Shown here: piece after piece, positions 32,388 through 46,500 of the stretch
Position numbering within the stretch: position 1 is the first letter of the stretch
How the letters are laid out: every line of letters starts with the position of its first letter
NCBI GenBank assembly: GCA_963693305.1
Contig: OY855912.1
Coordinates: forward strand, 2,182,001 to 2,246,000
Reading direction: 5' to 3'
DNA: 64,000 bases
Source: Meandrina meandrites
Lineage: Eukaryota; Cnidaria; Anthozoa; Scleractinia; Meandrinidae
Position numbers and translations under genes: made by a program
Notes under the pieces: model-generated
Databases searched by the model: none
Seen by the model: only the letters and a program-made list of their open reading frames with translations
What the model was told of the DNA's origin: nothing

Positions 32388-33248
32388 ATGAATCAAGCCG
32401 ACCCGCTCTATTCATCGTACATCGCTAATTGTGTGTTCAATGCCCTCTCATCGTACACCGCCATCGTGCTGAACATTGTAGCAATTCGGGCGATACGAAA
32501 AACTTCGTCGCTGCCAAAGCCTTTAAAAACATTGCTCATGAGTCTTGCCGTTTCTGATCTTGGTGTTGGTTTACTGGTTCAACCTTTGTTCATCGCGTGG
32601 ATGGCTGGTGGTGGAATTTCTACGGGCACCGCGTTTAAAATCATCGCTCCTTTCTTTGTTAACGCTTCGTTCTTGTTTGTTGTAGCCATAAGTGTAGACA
32701 GGTTCTTGGCAATTCATCTTCATCTCAGATACCAGGAACTTGTGACTCACAAGCGTGTTGTTGCTGTGGTGAACTCCATATGGGTGTTCAGTGCATTTTT
32801 TCCGTTTATGAATGCTTTCAACATCTCAAGCAAAGATCTTGACGTGGTTATCACAATCATTTTTGGTCTTTGTTTCATTTGTACAACAGTTGTTTATTGC
32901 AAAATTTATTTCACTGTACGACGCCACAGACATTTAATCCAAGCCCTGCAAGTACAAGAAGCAGCACAGAATGGCCAAATGGCAAATGATGCGAGGCAGA
33001 GAAAATCTGCCGTCGGCACATTCTACGTTTATCTGGCGTTTTTGGTTTGTTGTTTGCCAGAGTATTGCGCTGCAGTTGTTGAGAGGATCTCTGGAAGAAG
33101 CACCATTCTAGATGGCCTGTTACTTTACTTAGGTACTCTGGTGCTTGTTAATTCTTGTCTGAATCCTGTTATTTACTGTTGGAAGATGAGACACATTCGA
33201 CACGCTGTCATGGACATACTGCGAAATATATTTTCAAGACAAAACTAA
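32388..33248 (+). CDS. GPCR array copy 6: class A GPCR, 286 aa
   Basis: An intact single-exon receptor, the most diverged of the set. TM1 ends with Ile-Arg-Ala-Ile-Arg where the others have Ile-His-Ala-Met-Arg, and TM3 reads Ser-Phe-Leu-Phe-Val-Val. TM6 ends CCLPEYC, a form shared with pseudogene copy 1, which points to a closer tie between these two. DRF and NPVIY are kept. The start lies in the conserved GTTCCTGCTATAAAATGAAT context. No terminal tail motif beyond the usual Arg-Gln-Asn end. Confidence 0.88.
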   Translation: MNQADPLYSSYIANCVFNALSSYTAIVLNIVAIRAIRKTSSLPKPLKTLLMSLAVSDLGVGLLVQPLFIAWMAGGGISTGTAFKIIAPFFVNASFLFVVAISVDRFLAIHLHLRYQELVTHKRVVAVVNSIWVFSAFFPFMNAFNISSKDLDVVITIIFGLCFICTTVVYCKIYFTVRRHRHLIQALQVQEAAQNGQMANDARQRKSAVGTFYVYLAFLVCCLPEYCAAVVERISGRSTILDGLLLYLGTLVLVNSCLNPVIYCWKMRHIRHAVMDILRNIFSRQN

Positions 33249-34476
33249 ACAGTTATGAACAAGCTACCACAAACAGTTCATCTCGGTCGAGACCCTAAAT
33301 TTCTAGTTGTTTAAAGTTGTAATGTAACATAATCTATTCGTTTATTTGGGAATCTTCATTCTGTTTATACATGTAAAAAGGTTCTACTCAGTTTCGTCTA
33401 ATGTATTTGTAACAACAAAAAAAATAGTGCAAAAAATGGAAAATATCCTCTATGTTTAAGGCAGTAGCGAGAAGTAGTCTATTGTACAGCTAAGCAATAA
33501 GAGAAAAAATAAAATATGAAAAACGGAAATATTTCTTTTATATCCTTTATAATAACTGTGCTTATATCATGTATTTTCAGTTTTTTTTCTTGGTTCAATA
33601 ATTCAGATCTCTGCGTTTGTGCGTGATTAAACAGCAACTACTCGATTTCGCATTGGTGAGCCGGGCTTGCTGCAATTCGTCGTTTAACAAAACTATTGAA
33701 ACAGAAAATGAGGGCAATTGCGTGTGGGGTAACATTGTAACATTGTAACATTGTATACTTTCGAACCTTTTCTCGAGATTTGTATTCATTTTTTTATCGG
33801 CGGCAATCAGTGTTATTTGTATTTTAAAGAACGCGAGGTGTCTCTAAGACGCGGAAATTTCACTTCCCCGACAAAATGTCGCAAACCAATTAAACATCGA
33901 CAGCCATGGGATTATATTTCAACTCAAGTAGCAAGAAGCTGACTTAATTAAATGATCTCGGATCTTTATTCCTTTTCGTTCTTAGTTTTACATTCAAGAG
34001 ACATATTCAGACGTGCAGGCTTGGAAAAAAGAGGAGCTTTGAAATACAGAACAGTCTGGCTTTCAAATGAAGTTCTGACTCAAGCCTGGCTCAAACTAGA
34101 GATATAAGAACAAAACGGCATGGACACAAAAAGCTAAGTTTTTTTGTATTTTTTTTTATTATTATGTCGGTTATGTTGCGTTGTTCCCGTTGGTAACACC
34201 AAACATGCTGGTTCTTTTGCGTATGTGTAAGCTTGCCGTTATGTCATTATAACGCCAACGTGAACCAGACTTAAAAGAGAGTTTCAGAAGATAAAATCCA
34301 CTGAGAAGAATCTCGCTCGCTCTTTATCCCTCGTGCGTCTGCATTCTTCTTGTTTAATAGTAATAAAATTATGTAAAACGTGCACTGAAATGTTCGACAC
34401 ATGTAAAACCTTAATTAAAAATATTTCCGATGTTTCAGAGAGCTTTGTGGCAGAGCCTATTTACATTGTATGTTGA
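33249..34476. other. Spacer between the GPCR array and TOP3A
   Basis: No gene seen. It holds A/T-rich 3' flank of GPCR copy 6 and a short ATTGTAACATTGTAACATTG tandem near 33729-33755. Confidence 0.5.
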
Positions 34477-34482
34477 TTTATT
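34477..34482 (-). terminator. Polyadenylation signal of TOP3A
   Basis: AATAAA on the minus strand, 39 bases beyond the TAG stop of the last TOP3A exon. Confidence 0.55.
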
Positions 34483-34520
34483 AATATTATTATTGACAGA
34501 TTAGCAACACCTGCTGCATG

Positions 34521-37500
34521 CTATCTGTTCATAGGACATGTCCTCTTTGTGTGACCTGAAAATAAGAGATACAATGCTGAAGCAACGTTTTCACAATGTT
34601 TTCCTTAGAACATATTATAAAATCTAGGTGGTGACAAGCAGAAATTTCAAGAATCAACAAGAATCAGACACTTTCTCCGACCTTCCGTGGAGATAATGTT
34701 GAATTAGCTTTATAACGAAGCATATTAACAACGCGAACAAAATCTTTGCGTTATAAAAACAACGTCAAGTTATGTTGACATGCATTTAATTAACGCGAAT
34801 TTCTGAGTGATGTGCATTTACATACATTTAATGAACGCAAGTTTGATGCTTTATGCGGGATATTTTCTATGAAACCTGCGCTTGTCACAAAACAAAACCA
34901 CAACGAGCTACAACAGAACTCCTGGCCTCCCACGCAGTCGTTTTTAGCGGCGAACGTGTTCCGTTGCGCCACTAAAAACGACTGCGTGGGAGACTACTGA
35001 ACTCGAGGCTTAACCAGTAAATGGGAAGACAGAAAGGAGATAGACATTTTGTACAAGAAAAAAAGAAGTGAGCTGCCCCCTTGGAGACAACAATCGTCAT
35101 ATATATGCATTGGCGAATTGTCTACTGACTCTGTTTTGCTGGAAATAGCAATGCTGTAAAAAAGTGCCTCGGTGTGAAAACGAGTCTCTGTGCAAAACCA
35201 TTCATATGAAAATGTGTTTTTCCTGCACGTCCATTTTCATGCAATCAAACTCATTTTCATTTGAATGGTTTCTCACGAGAGCTCGTTTTGAAACTGAGGC
35301 AAAAGACAACTCGGTGATGGCCTATAAATGTCTACCGACCATCAACCACACTACTTTGCATGCCCACATAATGGTGAAGTCTTGTCAAACAAGTTTACAA
35401 TTCCCAGGCAGAGCACAGTTCTCGGTGCAGATGCAGATCCTTTGAAAATTACTTTTAAGTAACTGATTCCTACCTTCCTGATGGCAAAGGCCGCACTTTC
35501 TTTTCTTTGTCGCTCCACTATTTGTTGGTGCTGATCTTCCTGTTTTGAACTTGCTACTGGTAGCTGATGGCCCTGGAGTGTCCCCCCATTCAAAGAAATC
35601 ACAGCCCTGCCCTCTAGGCTTAGCACAGCAGAAAAATGGCCGGCCCTTGTTTGGTCCTTCCTTGGAAACTGTCCGACTGAAAAATTTCATATGAATTAGT
35701 TTTGATCGCAACTTTCTCATGTCCTACTCAAATACAACAAACTTACTTGTGCACGGATCTGTATATCACAATGCTGCTCTAATATTAGCGCAGGTCTATG
35801 CATTGTACGTGATGTAAAATATCTCTCAACCTCTGGTTTGTTATCTAACTGCCATAGTTTGTCTGTAATAGGGCAGTGCCTAATTGCAATCAATCATTCA
35901 GACATCTTGCCCTCCTCTTAAAAGTAGTAGTCTCATTGCCCACGCAATGTTGAGTGTTTGGTGACAAACGTCCTGAGAACGCACACGTTGTGAGCTTTTG
36001 CATAATAAAAAACACATTGTACCTTACAGCTGGTTCACTACAGTGACAAGATGGACTCGAGGAGTCCGTATCCATTGATCCACCACTGCAATGAAACAAC
36101 AAAATGCAAGATACGTTAAGACAGCTGTTCTAGAAAAAGACCTTTACATGTGGTAGATTTTGTGTTGACTTTCAATCTGTTAATTGTATCCTAAAATGTA
36201 TTTAATATGTACCTGGCTCCAGAAAAAGTTGTGTTTCTTCCAGAGTTAAATCCTGACATAAGGAAAAACATACTGATAAGTATTTACACTTACAAGTTTT
36301 CACATAATGTAGGGCTCCATTGGTACTTACATGTAAGGGGAAAAATGGCATTGCCTTGCCCAAAAACACAAGAGAGTGATTCTGCCCAGCACTCAAACCT
36401 TTAGAGTTAACCATTAATTTCAAAATAATTTCAACTTATACGAGGCCTTTTCCTAGATCAGATAACAGTGATCCTATACCTGCATTATTCCTGTTGATGC
36501 TATTGGATGATCTCAACGGTGCAGTTTGACCAAATGACGATGATGAAGAACTCCCGGAATCATCATCAGCCCACAAAAAGAATCCGCAGCCGCTATCTCG
36601 GTTTGAACATTTATAGAATGGTCGACCTGAATGTAAAATTAAGACATTATTGTTGGTTCATCTAGGGTCTACAATTTTGGACAGAATGACTTGGAAAATT
36701 CCCTGCGCCCAATTCGATGTTTGCATTAACATGGTCAATTCAATTCACAAGCTTTCCTACTGTACAGTAACATTGGTTGAGGTAGGCGGGTGGAGGTAGA
36801 GAACAGAGATAACTTTCCAACAGTAAAGTCTATGATTATAAGAATGTTTAAAGCTTCTTACAATCATGCCTCAAATATTATTTAACATGGTCTTGTTCAG
36901 TTCAACAGGTATTCGGTGTCACTTCCCAGATCATCATCTGACATCACAAGGTTTGGTTTGAGCACTGGCCAGAATTGGCCATGTTCTAAATGAGCAGGGG
37001 ACGGGGTACGAACATATTTTTTCTTGGTGCAAATGTTCAATATTGATTGAATTGAAAATGGGGCACGTCATCTGAAAGGGTATCCAAAAACTAGTAAAGT
37101 CACCAAATTTGATGGTTATTGGTTTAAACACAAAGGCATGGTACGCTTTTAAAATAAGAGAGCTTAGTATGGATTGGAGGACACCTGTCCCTCCAATCCA
37201 TACTAAGTGTACCATGCCTTTGGGTTTAAACCAATAACCGTCAAATTTGGTGAATTTACTAATTGTTGGATGCTCTTTCAGATGACGTGCTCCATTTTTC
37301 AATTCAATCGATATTAATGTTTCTACCAAAGAGAAAATATGTTCGTATCCAGTCCCCTGCTCGTTTAGAACATGGCTAATTGTCGTGTAATGTTCACTTT
37401 ACACTCACACTGACAGTGCCTCAGTCTTCCCCCAGGAGTATAAACTGTCACCAGCCACAAAATGCTGAGGATAATATCTGACATGCTAGCATCCCATCAA

Positions 37501-40500
37501 AGGAAAAGAAGCAGTACTCTTAGTTGCTCCACGCTACACAAGCTGGCATTAAGCATCAGTACCAACCAAGAGTTCCCGTGAGCCATTTTTTAAAATAATT
37601 ATTTGTTGCAAGAACTTACTTTAACTTGACGTACCTTTATTAGGCCCATCTTTTTTCACAGTTAACATAATTGCAGGTTGCCCACAGGTGCAAACCACAC
37701 AGTTCTCACTGTCATCTCTGTTACACAAACACAATCGGAAGAGAAAGAAAAAAACAACATGAATTGTGGTAACGGTGCACTAATGCAGTAACTTTTAAAC
37801 AAAACATCAATTTTTAAGGAACTTACCCACCAACTGGGCCACCTTGAGGAAATTGATTTAAACCTGAAACTAAAGAAACAAGCTCTACTGTTAGTTCTTT
37901 ATGTAATATATCAAACACGAGACAGCGTTTTTCATCACATTTCCAAACACCAAGAAGAGAGTTGAAAATACGACGCGCAGCGGAGTATTTTTGACGAACT
38001 TCAAGGTGTTTTGAAATGTGATGAAACACTCTGTCGAGTGTTCGATATATCTTCTCAATCGAAACTAAAACTACGGAGAAAATGGAAAAATAAAATCGTC
38101 AAAATCTATGCTAATGAAGATCAGATTTCCAAACTCCGTCACGGTTCTGATTTCCTTTGCTTTAACTAGATGAATTAAATGAGTTTGAGAATTAATTTTA
38201 CACATCAGCTTTACCTGTAAAAAAGTATATTACAACACTTGAATGAAGTTGTGTAATTTCTTGCCAAATCTTCCACTTAAAAGCTTGCCTTACAGATAGT
38301 ATTATACTTACTAACAAGACTAAGTATATTTAAACAAAATTGTAAGTTTTTAAAGCTAAGAGCTTCAGTGATGGGATTTGTTCGAAACAATACATTTATC
38401 ATAAAGTTAAAGTTAGAGAAAATGCTTGTAAAGACGACTGTGTAAAAGCCTAAGGTTGAGATGTGGCTGGATTTTCTCTTAATAACTTTCTGCTTTTGAC
38501 TTCTCGCCACTTTGCAACTGACTAGTTGAAAATCATTTTTTAAGTTTGGTGTCGGTGCAAAATGTTGGAAAAAGTACCTCCAGAATATGATGTGTTGAAA
38601 CTGTTACTTTGCCCCCAACTCTGACCAACAGATGCAAAACCACGTCCTGGATTCCCATTGGATGGATTGGAGTTTATACCTCCTCTCTGAGCAGAAGGTC
38701 TTGTAACTTGAGGTGTGGGAGTGGGTCTTGTTACACCACCTCTGCTCTTGCTAGGCATGCCCCGACCACGCCCTGAAGTATGTTTGTTTCCTCTGTTACT
38801 TGGCTGAGAAGTTTGTCTCCCTCTTCCAGATAAATTTGACCCACCTAGTCAGTATTTGATTATTAGGCAGGCACATTAGTGTAATATAATAAAACTGCCA
38901 TTAACTTTATTACAGCAACAAATGTTAAGCAAGATGACCTGTTCTGATGGTGGCAGGCTGATATGAAAATGTTATAGTGCTTGTATTGTTTATAAATATA
39001 GATATGAATACTTGACTGTGAATACAACTTTTACCTGACTCTGATGGCAGTCTTGTTAAGTCCTTCAAGTCCAATAGCTCTCTAAGATTATCATCACATC
39101 CACCAACACAACCAATATACCTGCCAAATAAGAATGCAAAAAGCAGATAGGAACAGCTGCTGTGACCAAGAAAAGAAATTCAATGTAGACCCTGCCCCTT
39201 CTAACAGTACCCATCTTTTCCCGTCCAGGGTTGAAATAGCATGAACCTCTTGACATCTCAAGCACTAATTGGCATATTTTGGCCAGGCAATGAATATCAC
39301 ATTGTGGCTAAAGATATTAAATTGCATCTTTTGGGAACTTTTTAATGACAACAGCCCAGAAAGGAAAGGCTGAACTGCAATAATAAATTAAAAAGGCTGG
39401 TCTTGAAAATGTCATTTCATGAACACTTGGGATGATCATGGGTGATATTAAAAAAATGAGCCTAATTTGTTCTTCAGGAATACATCAATGTCAGTTTTTA
39501 ACAGTTGCCTTCCTAAATGAGACATCTTCCTAATGTGAGCACCTCGTCTGCACCCACAGTGCCTTTCAATAACACACAAAACTTTGAAGTTCAAAACCCA
39601 AATAATGATTGCCGTCAATCATAATCATGGTGACAGCCAATTAACCTTGAAAGACAGAAACAAACAAAATGCATCGAATCTACCAGATCTGCATTGAAAT
39701 CTACCATCAAAATCTACCAACAGACGTGACCTTTTGAACTGGTTGAAGTCATTGATGGCAGCCAAAAATGTAACTGTTGATTAAGCAGAATGCGCATGTT
39801 TTTGAAAGGCGCAATAAAATGATGTAAATCTAACTTACTCTAATGGCATCATAGGTGGAACAGAACCTCTCTTGAATTTAAAACTGATTTTATGTACATC
39901 TCCTGGTTGACACCGCTGACACACAGACTCATGGACTGCAGCCTCAACTACGAATTTCGGAAAGAAGGCACTGGAACGACACCTTGGGTATCCTTGACAT
40001 CCTATCATATAGCTGCAGAATGAAAAAAAAAACACAAAACAAACCAGTGGATCCTCAGTTTGGAAAAGAAAAAGCAGAAAAGAGCCATATGTATTATGTG
40101 TAAAATTATATTAAATGTCCAAGGAATTGCACCTACTTAAATATTGATCTACATTGTATTTGAGTTCATTATAGTCGGATAATGCATGCAGTATACTGAA
40201 TTTGAACATGTATGCATCATGAAGTTATTCACTCATATTAATTGTTTTCTCACAAACTCACAGCTGCATCTTCTGTAAGTATTTCACTACATTTTCTGTA
40301 AGTATCTCTTGAAAGTATTTTTAGGTCTCTACACTGTACCTGCCATCTTTAGTTTTCTTGAGCACCATTTGTTCAGTTTTGCATCTGGGGCAAAGGCGAA
40401 GAGGTTCCATTCCTCTTTCATCCTCACTACCAAGAACTGTAAAAAAAAGAAACATTACAGCTTGGGTAAAAAAGGGTTTAGAAAGTTTGTAAACATATGT

Positions 40501-43500
40501 TCTTGGGAAGACATGCCAGGAGACCAACTTGTGGCATATCTTCCCAAGGACTATGGAAGTCAGAATTCAGGCTGAATTCCATGGTTAAAGCCAATTTGTC
40601 AAGTTGGGAAATAACATTCAATGGTTGCAAAAAAAAACATCTTTACATTACATTTAGCATTGCAATTCAATAAAATAATCAAAAGTTTGAAAATGCATGT
40701 TTACCCTCATCAATAAACTCCTGAGGATCTCCAAAATAAGGTGCTAAAGCCTGATCCAATTTCACAGCCTACAGTGAAAATAGTAACCAAAACAAGCAAG
40801 TTTAATAGTTTTTTAATAAATAACTGAAGGATAATCCGTAAATCAATAAACAAAAAGTTGCAATGTAAAGCCACCTCTTGTACAGCTTGGACAAACTGTT
40901 CCTTATACTTGGCTATTTGTTCAACAAGAACATCTAAAGCATAAAACAAAGAAATTGGTTATTTTACATGTATATTTGATCTGAAAAGGGGCATTCTATC
41001 ATTAATTGCAAAAAAAGCAAAATAGTTGTTAACAGCATGTATGCCAAAATTGTGTCCTTGTTGGTTTTTGCTTTGTTTTGTTTTGTTTTGTTTTTTTTTT
41101 TCAAAAATATAATTATACAGTATTATGATTATAATCTTCCTTACCATCTTTGTTTCTTGTTCCTTCACAAATTCTGCAAAAAACACAAAGTTGGTTCTCA
41201 TAAACTTGTATTTATATAACAAATTCACTTCCATCTTTAGGAACATTTTTTACCTTGACAATACTGTGCACACAAAAATTATTGAATTAAAAAGACCCAC
41301 ATGATGTGTTACATGGAAACAATTCTCCAGAATAGGCTAACAGTTACATGTACATGACCTGCCATGGGTCAAACAATTGGGTTGAATTACTCCAGTGCCA
41401 TTATCAGCCAGCACTGCGAATTTCAAAAATGCCACTACACTTAAGAATTGGTTGTGAACCACTCATGTAAAGTGGAGAGCCCCATATATGTAGCAACTTC
41501 GCCTCACCTTTTTAAATCAGCCTCAAGCTCAGACCTCAGCCTTGGTTTGGAAAGCTCAAACCCCATCAAATCATAACCTTTTTCAATGAAAAGAGAAATG
41601 CAAAGCAAAATAATATGAATAAATCCTAGGTGTAAAATGCACATTCTATGTTGAAATCTGTCACCCTAACCCTTACATGTGCTTTTAGTGTTATACCACA
41701 GGCAGCCCAAGCTAAGGAAAAGAGCAACAGTCCTGTAAGAAGACTCAACGTATAAGAGTTTGTATGGAATAAATTCAAATGATTTAGGAATAAAATTGAC
41801 TCATACTGTTGCAGTTTCATGTTTTCTTCATTGTTTGTCAGCTCCTCAGACCAATTTGAAGTGATTTCCTTATAAATTGAGTCTTCTTAGATTACAGTGA
41901 TTATGATTACCTTGGGCTGCCTGTGGTTATACATGCAATCTTTTGTAATCCTTCTACCTATAACTATGGTTTGCATGTCCATTATGAGCATATATCCTTG
42001 AGTACAACAGGGACTAAATGTAACTTGAAAACAAGACACCTTGGTATAATCTTTGACCAAAAGGAGTTCCATTTGGTATATTTACTTAATATCAGTAATA
42101 ACAATAATGTTATAGCCTCCGTGCAGACAAGAATTTGACTTAAATTTCTGTCTGCACACAGACAATGTACAATGTAATAGACTTCTAAATGGAAATACAC
42201 CATTGCTGTAAAGATTACATCAAGTTAAAGATAAATGTTAATTATAATTTACTAGTCTTCATAGATTACAAATCAATGAATCCCTATCACTAGCTGTTAC
42301 CTTCTACAAGCCCCATTCCAAGCTGTCCTGGCAGAAAGGTTCCATCTTGCTGCACCCCCACATAGCACCTGTTCTTTATGGTCTCTATATGTTCTGCATG
42401 AGTTGCATCAGTGCCTGTATCCAAGAAGAGAACAGACAATACATTTCACTTGCGAGCCTGGCTACTGTCAACAGTTACCATAATTTACTTCTTAGTTACA
42501 TCTGGATATTTTGACATTAAACGGAATCATAAATTTATAAATTTGCTGCGACAAATGGTGAAATGTTTTGTTGGAAACCAAACAGAATGTTTCAGTCAGT
42601 CATCCAGTTTTGGCATGCCCATTTTTGCCCAAATTTCTTCATTGATTTCTTTGACTGTGGAGTGATTGTGGGTTCCAAGAAAAAGAAAAAGGGCAAGTCA
42701 AAGGGTATAAGTCAAGCATCATATGTTGTCATTCCTGTATTGGAAAATATCACTGCCATTATTCTTGATCCCAAACCCTGCATGTAATTCCTCCAAGAGA
42801 GAATGATGGAACATATATCATTATGGAAAAGGAAAGGAGAACTGAGAGAGACACTAACAAATTACATTCAAGACTCTCCTTACCTATACCGTGTTTTTCC
42901 ATTAGACCAATCAGGTCAGCTTCAGTCAATAGTGGAGGAGGTTTGGTTTCACCATCAACCATCTGCAAACAGTTTGAACATTGTGCTAACTAAAACTTTG
43001 CACTAAATGAAGGATGCTGCACTAAATGAAGGATGCTGAAGTGAGGTTAAAGTAAGACTTTTTAAGGATTTTTGATGTTATCATAATTACAAACCTCAAT
43101 AGAACTTGGTTGAAATTCTTCACCTTGGTTGTACACTGGAATTGTCTAACAAGACAAAACATTCATCAAAACATTGCAGAATAATTGTATGTAACCTAAA
43201 CCACTCCATAAACTGTGATCCCAAGACATCATCGACATGAAATAAATCTATATTTCCATTCCTCATAAAAATACAATTATGTATAATTTATGTACAGAAA
43301 ATGAGAAAGCAAAAATAGAAATTAGGTACCTTTGCGTTCCACTTGTCATATGGATAAACATCAAGATAGTTCCTTGCAATTATCATGAGTCCTGTTGCTG
43401 TGAACTAAAAAAAAATGTACATGATCTATAATAAAATTTATAACCACTTATGTTACGATACAGTTACTTTCAACATTGATGTACCGTAAACACCCGCAGA

Positions 43501-46500
43501 TAAGCCGCACCCTGAATTTAGCAACTTAAATTTTGGAAAAAAAAAACTTTTTGTTAAGAGTCTTCAGAAGTCTTCTTCATCGAATGTAACTCACTATGGC
43601 AATGAAACGGAATTGAACAGGTCAAAATCTTACCCACAATTTTAGCGTTTTAATATAATGAGCATCATTTCCTTTAACTTTAACTTAAAGGTGCGGCTTA
43701 TCTGCGGGTGTTTACGGTATTTCTGATATTTTTGTCATGCATCTCTACATATACTGTAAGTTACATTGTAAATACAAAAATTGTAAATTAAATTGTAAAA
43801 TTCATTAACTATTCATGAGGGTGCAAACCAATCCCAGCACAGTATTCAAATCAAACAATACAATTAGCTTTTGATACAAACTCCTGCTCAGCTAATTAGT
43901 ATTCATTAACTTTTGATACAGATCTCGACCAAATCCCATAACAATACTTTGCATTCAATTTATTGTTTCCATTTCACAAGAAGAATAAAATAATTATTTG
44001 CGTCCGATCTGTATGAGCATTTACAATCGCTAACCTATCGGCTTGCTATTGTAAATGCCGAGCAGATCTCCTGCTCATATTTTATCTACTATTTATTGAA
44101 CAGATGATTCTGAAATACTTGCATCAAAAACAGATTGGAACAAGATAGCAACTTACCTTTTCACCAGCAATCTCAATTTCTACATTTGTCTCTTGACCTT
44201 TGGCATCCTTGACAGAAAAAGTCAAATTTGTAGTTATTAACAAATGAATTTACAGTGGATTCAGGTTGAGCGTTTAATGGTCTCAGTTGTCACATTGAAC
44301 TGATTGTGTTGCGAGGCAAAACAACAGACATTACTTGGTGGGAATGACAACGTTCTGCCTGGGAAAAAGCATGTTGTGGTTTTCCCAGACAGAACACTGT
44401 CATTCCCGCCTAGCAACGTCTGTCTTTTGCCTCGCAATGCAATCAATTCAACATAACAACTGAGACCGTTTAACGCTCAACCTGAATCCGCTGTATGTTC
44501 AGCTTAAACCTTACTTACAATAAAAATATTGAATGTGCTTTATGTTGGGCAACACAAGTTTATGTACAGTATCTTCAGTTAAGATAAATTTCTTACCTCA
44601 GAACAGCAGGCTAAGAAATGCCTCACTATAAACTCATACAATCTTTTCTCATTTCCCTACAAATAAAATGGATATTTTATGCCTTTGAGTAGTGACACAC
44701 GCTGACTAATAATTTGTAGGACGAGGAATACTTCAATCTACAATAATTGAAATGACACAACATTAACCTTAAAAAGAAAAGAATCAGGAGCTGAAGAAAG
44801 TGCAGAACCTGTTTAAACTACATTGTTTAGTCTAAACATAAAAAAGAATGCTACCTGCAAACCACCTGTGTGCTTTGTGGGGTGGATAGGAGGATGTGCA
44901 TTGTCTGTTTTGTTGCCATGACGAGGGTTGGGACCTCTCTCTAGCACACCAGCAGCAAATGCTAAGACAGAACATTGTCCAGAGAAGAAGGTGAATTTAC
45001 ATGTAACATACTGTTTGAGTCACAGAGATTTTTAAAATACATGTAACCATAGCATACCAAGTACTGACAAAAAATGTTCAATATTCTACACTATGTGTGA
45101 AATCAGGGGATTTGGAGCAGGTGGGCATCAGGGTTTTTTACCCAAGCAAAGTATCAGTGAAGCCCTATCCTCTTTGGTAAACTGAAGTTAATTCAGATGT
45201 TGAGAACAGCCAGGCAAAGTCATGTTCACAGCCAGTCAATTTGCCCAGTGCCTGACCCTTAATGAAACTCCTGCGTAAAAGGGAAAAACAACTATTCAAT
45301 CATACCTCCCCAGTTGTCATCAACAGTCTGATTTTGAACAAGTGGTCGTAAGTCCAAAGACTTGGGAAACATGTTGGTTTCTGTACGTGGATAACTGATA
45401 AACCTGTTGCAAAATTACAAAGGAACATTCACGTATGTAACATGGAACTGATCAAAATTGTTAACTTTTAATTAGCATTGTTCAAGGAAAGTTTCTGATG
45501 AAGCTATAAACCATTGTAAAAAACTATTACTTACCCCTGATTGTAGAGTTTTTCAGCTATTTTCATTGTCTCTTTGGAATTTATTTTCAATTTTCTTGAG
45601 GCCAGCTTTTCAAGTTCCTGCATAGGAAAAGTTAAAAGTCAACTTAATACTTACTACTGTACACTAAATAAGGGAGGTAAAAGTATTATCTTAGGAAATT
45701 AAATACTTTAAATAAGAGACTGAAATATTACATGTTATTCTTCTTACCACAGTGTCTAAAGGGAGTGGTCTCCACTTGCTCTTTGGACGAGATGAAGTGC
45801 TAAGAACCTTAGCTGTGGGATTCTTACAAAAATAATATTTTACAGTGTTACAGATGAATAAAAGTGAGAAATGTGGTACAAGCTTTACTAAGAAGACTAC
45901 GGTCACCACAAGCTCTTAGCCAGTCTCATACCCATACATGTATCTTACTCTGTCTGATACTGAAAAGCACGAGAGATCTGGGTTCGAGATTGGCTGGTAG
46001 CAAATGAAGATAACAATACAAATGCACATTTACATGTACAATATTAATGGCTATTAGATTATTAGATAAAAGTAATTTCATTGTGATCACAAAGAAACCT
46101 CATCAGCAACTGTTCAATTTAGCAAGTACTTACATGTAATACATAAAATTAGCAGTGGTTTGCTTTGAAATGGCTTCATTTGGTTAATAATTAAGTAGTC
46201 ATTTAATGACTACTTAATTATTATGGGAGGTGTGGTGGCCTAATGGTTAGTGCACCAGTGAGACTCGGATCACTGAGCCCATACCGCTCAATCTGGGGTC
46301 CAGCACATACACTGTAAACCATTAGATCAACACACCTCCCTAGCTGACCAAGCTGGGTCCAAACTTCTTTTCAGTCTTAACATGATGTTTTACCTCCAAA
46401 CATATCTGATAGAGGACAAGGCAAGGTAAGCGGTGAAAAAGTCTGCCTCTGAAATGAAAACAAAGAAATAAAGAATAATAACATGTAATTTAAAAAGTTG

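Noticed and set aside
35385..35473. Direct read-through C-terminus of TOP3A
   Set aside because: It breaks the CCHC knuckle, whereas splicing to 34521-34555 restores it with correct phase and a nearby polyadenylation signal.
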